Source of the DNA: Diploscapter coronatus
Lineage: Eukaryota; Nematoda; Chromadorea; Rhabditida; Rhabditidae
Length of the DNA: 64,000 bases
Direction of reading: 5' to 3'
Assembly: GCA_964036155.1 (NCBI GenBank)
Contig: OZ038422.1
Span: 15,957,201 to 16,021,200 of the forward strand
Both the position numbers and the translations under genes were made by a program. Shown in pieces: positions 47,301 to 58,000 of this stretch (within the stretch, counting starts at the first letter, position 1; each line of letters opens with the position of its first letter). The notes under the pieces were generated by a model that made no database searches, was not told where the DNA came from, and was given only the letters and a program-made list of their open reading frames with translations.

Positions 47301-49851
47301 AATAGTAATCGCAATCGCTTCATAAGATTGGAAACTTTCACTAAACAACAGGTAATTCACCTGTTCTCGAAAATTCGATATTTTTAGCGAAATTAATATA
47401 TAATTTTTAGCTCTACAAAATATCGAGAGAAAAAAACCAGCTTTTCAAGACGAAAACAGCATTATTGATTGAGTGAACTGCGCCCAATGAATTGTCAAAT
47501 CTCCGTAGAAAAATCGCGAAGCGTACTGATATGGTATCGAAATTGGGCAATTTGATAAATCATATCGCATTTCGATTGGCAATGAAAGAAGAAAGAAGCA
47601 TACGTAGCGATTGAATAATGCCTTATTTGATATTGAAAAAGAAGAGCAGAATAATTGTACAACAAAAGAGATGGGAAAATAAGAGGGACAAGGTTAGAAA
47701 GGAGATAAGATAGAGACAAGACAAGCGAAGAGAAGAGAAGAGAGGAAAAGACAGTCGGGTGACTGCAGCACTGGGGTAGTTCCTTTTAGGGGAAAGGGGT
47801 GGGTGGGGTACGACTGTTTGAGGGTGATCGATAAACGAGAGGAAAGAGGGAAGAAGGGACAAACTGTTTGGTGTTTGAAGAGAGTAAGAAGGGAGTTTTG
47901 CGGTAAGACACAACTGTCTTGAAGAGAAAAGTGACAGGAGACGAAGATGACCCAGATACTCAAACAATCGGCCCGATCGCCACTGCCATCGCCTCCGAGA
48001 CACCGTTCTGCGGTTCTCTCTGGGTCGACTGCCTGACTGCTTTTGCAGGTAGCGCCCACGGGCAGAACACAGCGCGTTTGTTTTAGAAACAGGTGGTTTT
48101 CACGCTATTTGAGACTTCTTTGAAACGAGTAACAAAGGTTAGAAGGCCAAAACACGCAAAGGAAAGTTATTGTGCTGCGATAAATATTAAAATCTGGTCA
48201 ATTTTCTAGTGAAGATCAACTTGATTATCGTTAAAGAGCAAGAGACTAACTAGCGAAAATAGCAAAAACTATCGGTTAAATTAGTTCCCAATGCTAACTT
48301 ATTATTCTGTCATGATCGGTATTTGTCGGATTTCCTTTAGAAATCATGAAAACAGACAACAAATGAACTAACATAATGCCATGAATTATCGTCGATTTTT
48401 TCACAACTTGTACTCATCGAATTGATCAGTCCAAACTTTCTCGTTTTTACGATTTACAATCCAACCAAACCACGACCAAATTCGCAAGGAATTAGTAGAA
48501 CTGTTCGAGAAATCGAGAAATTTGATTACGATTGACATAAACAATGAGTTTAATTTTTTGATTACAATTGGAACAGAATACCAAGAAAGGAAAATTAAAA
48601 CATAAAATCACCTATTCGTGATGAGTGTTAAAAATAGGCGGGTAGTATCGTTTATCGCTATCATTTGTTCCTTTTTACTACTTCTCATTTCATCGTCAGA
48701 TCATAACCATCTTTTTATTTGTCACGTAAAATTTAGACATTGTGCTAAACAATTACGAACATCTGCGTTACAAATTTTGATGTAATATTAGCAATTTTAA
48801 GATAAATATATTATTATTTAGGAAGCAAACATCTAAACTTCATCTTACACATCCATTCTTCAGATCGATTCTTCTTTCAGCAATTTGTACATTATTGCAT
48901 CACGTCTATGTAATATTTCAATCGACTATTCTAATTAGTCAAACATATCTGAACGACGTGGGATGATGGAAAGAGACGAAAGTAGCTTTCATCTCCTCTC
49001 GAGTAGTTTTGTTATAGACCTCTTCTCGACATTCGACTTTCACTTTGACATGGAATCAAATCCATTGAATCATTGAGTGAACCGAGATGTTTTGGGACAC
49101 GCCCTTAGTCTCGTTAGGAAAGGCGAAAAGGAAAGGGGGTAAAGAAAGATAAATAAACAGACAGGGCAAAGGATATGCAATTCATCATGGAGTGCATTAA
49201 TAGATCGGGTATAAAGGGCAGAAGCTAGATTGAATCGAGTCGATTTTAATAGAAAGGCTCAATGCAGAACGTATCAATGAACCACATTTATCATTTGAAA
49301 AGCTGTGATCTTCTTGGGAATTTTTCCATTTTTGAGATGTAATAATAGAGGCGAAGAAGAAATGAAGTGACTTTCCCTAGAGCCAAATTTTGATTTAGAA
49401 AGCATTAAAAAAGTTAATTTAATTTAAAAGAGTCGAATCGAAACTAAACTCGACATATTCAAGAAGAACCACATGAAACTGCACAGAAAGCAGAAAAAAA
49501 ACGCTGTGCAAATAGTCGAACCTGCTATTTTTCAGCAAATGAGTCGATCCTTGTCGAGAAGTGCAATTGAAAGTTCACCGTTTTTGAGCATTATAAACTA
49601 TTTTTAGTTTTTTTCTATGAATAGATTAAATGTCCAATTTTGATCTATTTAAAAAGTTTAGAGAAGTAAATTGCAGATTAATTTAAGTTAAAGGCGATTA
49701 TACACTAGTTCTTTCGTGTCTTATGATTTTTTTAAATTTAAATTTCATATCATTTTATTAACAAACATTTTCGATATGGTAACAAAAACAATGTTCAAAA
49801 CTTCTAAAAAATTGCCTATTCTTCTACTCTTCTTTGATACATGACGATGGC

Positions 49852-51554
49852 TTAGGGTTTCCTGAGCCGCTCAGCCAGCGGATTCAGATACTTTCCAAGC
49901 AGTTTGTCTCCGAATTTACTCTCCTCCGTCTTCGGCACAAATTCTTCTTCAGTCGTCTTCAGATCAGTGCCCGACTCCAATTTGGCCACCAATTCGCGTT
50001 CGAGTCTGAAAAATGAGAACAATTTTCTCTGAGTTTATCTTTAGTTAAATTTGATCTAAAATGACTGAGGAACGAATAGAAATCTGTATTTAGGATATTT
50101 TTTGTTGATATTTCGAATTTCATCTACCTCGATACTGAGTAAGATTTAAAAAAGCAACGTTGAACGACTAGAAAGGAAATAAAAAAATATTTTCTTCCCC
50201 CACTTGTATTTGAGTGGTTCCGGCTTGATACTCTCCTCGATGTCCTGTTGTTTGGCAGCGGCCTCATTGAGCATCAGCCCGACCCACTCTGCCTCTCCCT
50301 CGGGAATCCTGAACTCCTCGTATTTGGCTGCGATGTAGTTCCTCTTCTCCTCGTCATCCAGGTAGAAATCGCCTCGAGCCAGGGCAAGCAGCATTTCACG
50401 TTTCAGACTGCAAAAATAAATGGGAATTATTTTGAAAAGAAGGGCAATTTCTTCAAAACTATTTCGCCTTCAAACTGAATAAACTTTCCCACGTTTTCCA
50501 ACAAGAAGGAAATTAAGAATCATCCAAAGATGAATTTTTCTATGATAAATTTCCTACATTAACGCGAATTTGGAGTCGAGATCGATTTCGGGACACCTGA
50601 GGATGTAGAAGTCGAGACCACAGTAGGAGTCGATCAAACGTAGGGCTCGCTCTGTTACGATTATCTGAATTTGAAAATTGACATTTGTGAATATTTTATT
50701 CCAAGGAAATAGTAATATTAGTGAAATAGGCATGACAAAATTATACGAGATATGCAAGCAGCTACCCAAATCGAGACTAAAAAATCACCTTCATGTATTT
50801 GTCCAAAATCTCGGAATACACGATGTGGAATTTGAGTTTCGGAAACCAGAGAGTCGGTAGCCAGTGCCTAAAAATAGATAAAATTGAAAAAAAAATCTTT
50901 AAAAAATAAATTATACCTAGGTAGAACCTTCTTTTTTGTGTAGGGTTTGGATTCTCTCCATCCCTTCACAACTCGCTCCCCACCCCACAGACCTTCGTCC
51001 TGTTCTGGAGTATGCAGGCCTGAATTCGTAATAGTTGAATTTATTTGAAGTTTTTTTTTTTAATTTCACAGAATGAAAATAGGATTCATTCAGAAAGTTG
51101 GCATTGACGCCTATTTCTAACAAATGAATATTGAAGGGTTGAAAAAGAAGTCTAAAACTAACCAACAATTGGATAATTTTCGACCTCGATTTGCACGTTC
51201 CTCTTCGGATCCCAGACGTATCGAGTTGTGGGAGGACTGAAAGTTCGTTCAAAAACTAATCAAGAAGCAAAATCAAACCGATAATGAATCGGAGAGCGAT
51301 CGGCCAGCACGTGATTCTTCCAGTAGCGCATCTTGTAGTGCTCGGGCAGACGGTGCACTATTGAATCTGAATGAAAAGTTCAAAGAATAAATCATAGAAA
51401 ATATTTAGCGACTTTAATCGACTATTTTTAATGAATATTTACCGGGGTTTTTCCAGATTTCCTCGTTTCTCCTGATTCGTTCGGCCTTGTCCCAAGTCAC
51501 CACAGGTCGAGGCAGAGCTTTTGTTAGGTTTACCAAATTCTTTACCAACGACAT
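49852..51554 (-). CDS. mrpl-28: Mitochondrial ribosomal protein L28 (bL28m), 306 residues
   Basis: Component of the mitochondrial large ribosomal subunit. Exons 51554-51443, 51366-51279, 51236-51163, 51019-50917, 50867-50789, 50664-50558, 50407-50204 and 50005-49852 all join in phase. The N-terminus ([18 protein letters not shown]) is basic and amphipathic, as for mitochondrial import. Conserved MRPL28 features follow: [19 protein letters not shown], then [38 protein letters not shown] and [19 protein letters not shown]. The C-terminal half is acidic and helical. Length is close to metazoan homologues (about 250-310). The gene stands alone between yap-1 and ostd-1 on the same strand, but spacing (about 660 bp to ostd-1) does not suggest an operon. 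Confidence 0.85.
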
Positions 51555-52213
51555 TCCGTCGTCCTGAAAAGAATGTTTTTAAAAATTTACTTTCAAAATT
51601 GACAGATATTCTCTTCGTTCAAAGCGAATGATTTTTCATAATATTTACGAGGAAGAAAATAAGTGAAGAGTTTATTAACTGTAGGGTAAAACAACACTTC
51701 ATAAAATCCGTCTGATAAAAGAATAAAAAAACAAAAAAGGTGTAAGCTTCCATAGTTACCGTTAAATCTCTAAGAACTACTCGATAAATAAATTTTAAAA
51801 ATTCGAAACAGGTAATATTGAAGAGAAAAAGAAACAATCAATAAATAAAATCAAATTGGATAAAAAAAAATGATCCTAAAACTGTTTGGTGAGTTGAGAA
51901 GAGATATAACAATAAAAAAAACAATACAAAAATGAAAATCCCCGATGAAAATAACACAGACTCGATGATAAAACTGCAACTTTCATAAATTGAATGAATA
52001 GGCAATCACCATACAACAAATATTTCAATAATTATTCAAAACTCAGAATTTTTTGGCATCTGCTGTATGAAGAAGTGTCCTTCTCAAGGATATGAATCGT
52101 GCAAAAACAAACTTTGAATTGACATCGAAAAAGAGAGGAACGGGTCCTGAGGCAACGCAGAAACAAAGGCAGCCAATGCAGCGAAACGACGGACGAGAAG
52201 TAGAAGTAGCGAT
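51555..52213. other. Spacer between mrpl-28 and ostd-1
   Basis: AT-rich with nothing recognised. The 3' end of ostd-1 is just to the right. Confidence 0.5.
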
Positions 52214-54273
52214 TTAGTCTTTCTTGGCCCTGAAATAAAAAGTTGAGTTTCATGAAAAATATGGACTGCGTAAACTTTCTTCCCAAACACTATCTCTCGT
52301 TCATTTTCCTTTTCACCGTTTTGGGGGGAATTTTTACACTTCAATCTTTAAGAGGGAAATTTACGCAGCCAAAATATGTTGGACGGTAATCTGTTACTCC
52401 TAATCTAATTTTTGTTATAAGATTTGCAATAGAAATTATTATCCAATAAATAGTTTGACAATTAATTATCTATTATTTTTATTGGATTTTTTGTTAGTTT
52501 TCCAGAACCAAGCATTGCAAAATCTTAAAATTTTCTTTATAAAATTATAGAAAAAAACTAACTTATTCAGATTAGCGAGCGAGCGGAGCACTCTGTTTCC
52601 AGCGATGAAAGTGAAGGCTCCGATCAAGGCGAGGTATTTGAGCGTCTCGAACATGTTGAGACGCAGCCAGAAGACGAAGTACAGACCGAACAGACCGCAC
52701 AGGCCGCCGTGGAACAGAAGAGGCCACAGAGACAGCGGCAGATTGCCGAAGTTGATGCCGATTCCTAGCCACTGGAAAAAAAAATAGAATAAATATTTTT
52801 TCCTATTCATAATTGACTAGACTTGCTCAGTCTTTCGGAAGATTTATAGCTTAAGGACGCTCGATTTGAAAATTTGCATCGAATTCACCTTTTATACGTG
52901 CGATAAAACAAACCCGCGCTCCAGTTCTAAAGCTCCTACTCCAGTCAACAATGAGCGTTGTCACTTCTCTTCATAACGTGACGAAATAAGAAAAGGGGAA
53001 CGCTCTTTTCTGAGTCAAGTGGAGATTTTAGGGTTGGAGTGACTTGTTTTATCGCGCGTATAAAAGGCGAATTCGATATTTCTTATTTGCTAAAATTAAT
53101 ATCTCCCAAAAGTGAACGAATTTTCCAGTAAGTCATAACATAATTGAAAGTTTAAAAAATCATACCAAAATAAGGAGAAGAGCGAGAGGAGCCAAGCAGA
53201 TGATGGTGAATGTATCGGACACGAATGAGGGCGGTCGCTTCTCCGGCTGACGGAATTTGTGCTGGATTTCTGGCAGGGTCTCGTAGATGATCTGCTGGGA
53301 CTTGGGCACGGGCTTGTCGGGCTGGGCAGGGACGGACAGCTTGAAATCAGCCTGAACAGAAACAAATCAAATGCTTTTCATAATAGGGATTTGAAAAGTT
53401 CGAACGTGTCTCCTTTCTCTCACCACTATCTCTGTCCAAAACTATCCGAACTTTCCAAGAAGCCTTCAAAAACGACTTACAAAATGCCAATCGATAGGCT
53501 TCTTGATGGCTCCGTCGCCGATGACGAGACGCGCCTTGTAGCTGCCGGACAGTCCATCGAAATCCGTGTGCGATTTTGGCAGATTCTGAAAATTTCAGCT
53601 TCTGGCCAAATTCGAATAAGATGAACTCACGATATCGAGCGTGTATCCATTAGCAACTGCATCAGCCACATAGACGACTTCAGCTGCAGAGGGAGAGTGC
53701 TCGAAGATGACAAATACCTGCAATCGAAAACAATGAAAACGTATCAACCATGCATTATTATTTCTGGAAAAACTTCCACGTCGAAACTTTAAAATACCAA
53801 CGTTTATCCTATCAAAGATAAATCTAACCTGATGTGGTTTGACAGCGCTTCCAGTTGCCTTGTCCTGGACCTTGAACGAAATGTGAATGCGTTTCGTGTG
53901 GTCCGATTCGATTACGCTCGCGTATTTCGAGAACAAGGCCACGCTGAAAAGAGTGATTTTTCCATTTCTTGCAAAGATAAACTAATTTGTCATAAAAGTC
54001 GTCAAATTTTATCCAAGTCTCCACAAGAAAGTGAGTGAAATATCTCAAATTCAAAACTTCGTTCCCTACTTGTGAGTGTTGGTTCCATCGGGTTGTCCGT
54101 CTTTCTCGAGAACTCCCACGCGGAACTCCAAGACGTTCACGTCGTACGACTTCTTCGATCCCTAAATTCTCCTGTTTTCCAAAATGCTGTTTAAATCCTG
54201 TCCCTACCGCTTGTTCAGTGGCCGCATTGGCCAGCAAAATTCCGCAAGTCGTGAGAAGAATCGCAAACTTCAT
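52214..54273 (-). CDS. ostd-1: Ribophorin II, oligosaccharyltransferase subunit, 291 residues
   Basis: ER-membrane subunit (RPN2/Swp1) of the complex that N-glycosylates nascent proteins. Exons 54273-54208, 54161-54070, 53943-53829, 53717-53631, 53585-53481, 53351-53166, 52771-52563 and 52229-52214 join in phase. A signal peptide (FAILLTTCGILLANAA) leads into a lumenal beta domain. It includes SYDVNVLEFRVGVLEKDG, VALFSKYASVIES, PHQVFVIFEHSP and LSGSYKARLVIGDGAIKKPI. Then come RPPSFVSDTFTIICLAPLAL and further hydrophobic segments, about three membrane spans in all (LPLSLWPLLFHGG, FGLYFVFWLRLNMF). The last exon adds only four residues, making the tail KAKKD, a KxKxx-type ER retrieval signal. 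At 291 residues it has the short form seen in C. elegans OSTD-1 rather than the 630-residue vertebrate form. The intron 52772-53165 carries a foldback element. Confidence 0.85.
52878..53077. mobile_element. MITE-like foldback (200 bp) in an ostd-1 intron
   Basis: The left end ATCGAATTCACCTTTTATAC and right end GTATAAAAGGCGAATTCGAT are inverted repeats. Pairing continues as CGATAAAACAA / TTGTTTTATCG, CTCCAG-CTAAA-CTCC and GAGCGTT against its complement, so each arm is about 95 bp with the hinge near 52978. Confidence 0.8.
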
Positions 54274-55007
54274 CTCTGAAATGGTAAAATTAGCGAAAAA
54301 TAGAAGAAACTTTTTAAAAATCGGAAAGTTCGACAGGAAATTTGAAAAAGCAACGTAACTACGGCCAATGCCAGAAAAAGGAGAAGAGATAACGGGGAAG
54401 AGAGAGGAGAAAAGAAGGAAGTGTACGTGGCTCTGTTGCTCTGGTAAAACGAGCGCATTGATTTATCTGCATAGTTGGCGTTGGAGTTCGGTTGCCGCTG
54501 AATTTTTCGGTTTTTGATGTTGCAAAAGACATTCGTCAATGAAATCTCGTCAAATGTTTGCATCACTGTTTTAGAGAAATTTTGAAAAGCTTTGACCTAC
54601 AACAAATTTCGGTCGTAGAAAGCTGAGGAAGAAATTTTAGACGTTTTCTGCTCGATTTGTAAATGTTTGAAAAACGCGAAAGTTTGTCAAACTAAAGGGC
54701 TAAACTATTCTGTGATACTTGTGGGCTCGCTCAGACTTGGTTGCAATTTGCAACTCGCTCAAAATAGCATGAAAAATCAAGAGAGCACAAGAAACGCTCC
54801 AATCTGGTGCAATCACGCTCTCTTCATTTCTCATGCTATTTCGAGCGAGTTGTGCAATGCAACTAAGTATGAACGGGCCCTTTGATCATTTAATTTCGAA
54901 AGCCTTTCATCGATCAAAGAAGTGGTGCTTCAACATTTTTTATTAACACAAACTCCCAAGTGGGACAATAAGTTTTGGTATTGAGAAATTCGGATAAAAT
55001 TGGTCGA
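54274..55007. other. Spacer between ostd-1 and the receptor cyclase
   Basis: It contains the ostd-1 promoter side (purine-rich to about 54430) and the foldback at 54721-54882. No coding exon recognised. Confidence 0.5.
54721..54882. mobile_element. MITE-like foldback, about 162 bp
   Basis: The left arm (GTGGGCTCGCTCAGACTTGG, CAACTCGCTCAAAATAGCAT) pairs with the right arm (ATGCTATTTCGAGCGAGTTG, CAACTAAGTATGAACGGGCC) over about 65 bp. The central loop is about 30 bp. Confidence 0.75.
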
Positions 55008-58000
55008 TCAGTGGAGATTCCACGCCTTGATCGATTTGTTGATGACAGCATTCAGTCGGGGGAATCTCTCCGTCTCCTTCTTGAGTCTGTCTAATCTGTG
55101 CTGTTTGTTGTACGCGTGCAGCCAATAAGTTCGTCTTTCGGGGGGCTAAAATCGTGAGTGTGTTACCAAGAGCGCCGTCATTTTGCCCTACCTTCTTCGG
55201 ATCAGTCCTCAGCTGCATTTCGTATCCGCCGTTGTCCTCCAGAATATGGTAGGTTGTGTCAGAAATCTGCACTCGCATCGGTTCTCCGGACGATTCCATT
55301 CGTGACGCGATGTGGACGTTAGCTCCAAACAGACAGTAGCGCGGCATCCTAGAGAGTTTAGTTATATCGGTCGATGACTTTCAAGCTACTTGACTCCGAC
55401 GACTCCAGTTACAACACATCCTGTATGTAGACCAATTCTCAGACGTAGTTTTTCATCTTCAGCGTGTGGCACCACATAGGTCTTGATGATTTCAAGCAGT
55501 TCCAATGCGCTCGCAGCAACTTCGCCAGCGTGCAGCATATCGTTCGTATCGGGCAGACCTCGAATTTCAATATCAGTCCTTGAAAAATCCCCGTTGTTGT
55601 GCTTACCAGAAACGTACATGTAGGCGTCACCGATGGTTTCCACTTTGTAGCAGTCGAATTTGTCGATGAGCAAATCGAATTGGGTGTAGAGACTGTTGAG
55701 CATGTTCACTATCTGCATCGGCGTACTCTTGCTGGACAGAGCAGTGAATCCGACGACATCAGAGAAGTAGATCGTGACAGAGTCGTAGAACTCTGCTTCG
55801 ACAGGTCTTCCATCCTTCAGACAGTTCGCGACAGATCTGTAAAGGAGGTGCTTACTTTTATTAGATTTGGCTTATTACAACCTCGGAAGCAATTGCAGAA
55901 GCAAGTTCTCGTTTCTGATCTTCTCTTCTTCCAGCTCTTGCGTTTTCTCCTTCACTAGCCCTTCCAAATTATTTGTGTATCGATCGAACAAGGCCATGAT
56001 GTTATCAGCCAGGTTGTCCTTCGCACTGATTCCAGCTTCCTTCCAACTCTTTCGAATCCAACTGATCGCTGGACGACGTTTCGGATCCTCATGCCAAATC
56101 CTATGAGGCTGTTTTATTCGAAATTTTCCCCAATAAGCCTTACGATGGTAGACTCTGAATGATTTGATCAGGTGCGTTTCTCTTCAGCAGCGATAAGTCT
56201 GGACGTGTGACGTCATTGCCTCTCGGGAATTTGACTTGCTCGATAATTTCTAAAAGAAACGTTGGCCTATTTTCATCATGTTGCATAATCAACCGTTCGT
56301 GTCCAAAAGATCATCGTCGCCGAATGGTCCTTCACGTCCATAAATCTCATAGATGATGATTCCGAAGCTGTAGATGTCTGCTTTAGTGAGTTGGTTCCTG
56401 AAATTTTATGTGATGGTCGAATTATCAGAAGTTATCCGACTTGTCCAGGTCGTATTTGATGTTGTGTCGTCTAACAATTTCTGGTGCTGTCCAGAGCATT
56501 TCTGAAAAAAATATCTCCAATTTTCCTATACAGTACTGATAAAAATTATGTATACTTTTTAATATATTTAATATCATTCTCTCTCAGCCCTTTGCGCTGT
56601 TCCGATCCAACTGAAATTTGACGCGCATGTTGGACCATTTAAGACATGAAAGCATGCAAAATTTCAGCCCGATCCGAACAGCACAAAGAATTGGGCGAGA
56701 ATGGCATCAAATATTTAAAAGTATATATAATTTTGGCCAGTATTGTAGGCGATCTCAAAATCAACCTCTTGAACTCGGCGGTGGCTCGTCCATTCTGATC
56801 TGTTCCATTCCAAAGCTGCTCAATCTGATTCTCCAGTATTCGTCAATCAAGCAGTTCGTCGACTTCAAGTTTCCGTGGTATCCAATTCCCGAATTGTCAT
56901 GCAGATATCTAAAATGGTCGACTCATTCTTGTGCAGAGCTTCCAATTATAACTATATACCCAATTCCTTTGATGAGATCGAAGATAAACGAGTTCTTGAA
57001 GAATTTGTCCAATCGCATATCGGTGTTTCTCAAAACATCGTTCAGCGTGTCTCGCACAGCAAAGGCGTGGATGGTGAAGATTAGATTTCCTTCGTTGATG
57101 ATTCCATAAAACGGGTTCAAATTATCATGATTCATCTTCATCAGCTAAATTAACCAAGATTATCGTCATTTTTCTTTCAATTTGTTCACCTTGTCGAGCT
57201 CTTCCTTCATCGGTCTCGTTAGCTTGAGCGATTCCTTCTGGATCTTTCGGAGTGCCACCAATTTTCCCTTGTACTCTCCAAGCTCCCAATCTATGATCTC
57301 AGTCCAGCGATCGGCCTTCTTTGTATCTTTCTTCTAGAGGATAATATCAATCCGATGGGTTTTACTCGTTTTTAACCTTAATCTTCATCTTTTTCTTCGT
57401 CGTGTCGATTGCCTTGGTGATGTTCTGTTGGTAGAAATTTATCAAGTTCTTGGGCCTGTTCGCGTCAGACTTTTCTCGAGGATCATAAGTCAGTCCCTGT
57501 TATGCAATTGATATCGACTTTACTGAAACACAACACTCTGTACTTGTAAGGCAGCCGTCGTCTGAAAGGCGCTTCCAACTGTCGATTTCCACTTGGTTTT
57601 GTCTCTTAAGTAGACCTGCGACCTGTTCACCAAGAAGTACATCGTCTGCAGACGTCGTTCATAGGAGACTCTCCTGAGGTCGACAAAACTGATTCGCAAA
57701 ACCAATATATTCTGAACCTGATGGCGAAATAGAGTACAACTACCAGAGCGATCGTGCAGACGGAGGTTGCAGCGATTATTACAATTTCCAATTCTGACAG
57801 CTGACCTAATGATAAGACTTGAACGAATTTGGGTTCTATTACTAACTGTAATCCCGTGGACATAGCTCCATGTTGAAACCGCATTTCGGTTTTGATTCTG
57901 GCAACTTTCCGTGTAGAACGCCGAGCTGTGTCAAGTTGTTCCACTCGACTGTCTAAAATCTTCAAATGGCTATATCATTTTGATAAAACTCCACATAGGC

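Larger units (their letters stand above)
42835..49851. other. Seven-kilobase 5' flank of yap-1 with purine-rich blocks
   Basis: No confident coding exon. Purine-rich plus-strand tracts occur at 43000-43160, 44740-44830, 45600-45870, 47690-47950 and 49090-49170. A locally GC-rich segment at 47950-48080 may be a promoter or a distant 5' exon of yap-1. Foldbacks lie at 43934-43990 and 44251-44354. An (AC) run follows poly(A) at about 46655-46680. A 130-codon plus-strand frame at about 44576-44968 begins hydrophobic and turns Lys/Arg-rich within a purine tract; it is not called. Confidence 0.45.

Noticed and set aside
56618..57109. 163-codon plus-strand frame
   Set aside because: It runs through a foldback element and antisense to kinase-homology exons of the receptor cyclase.
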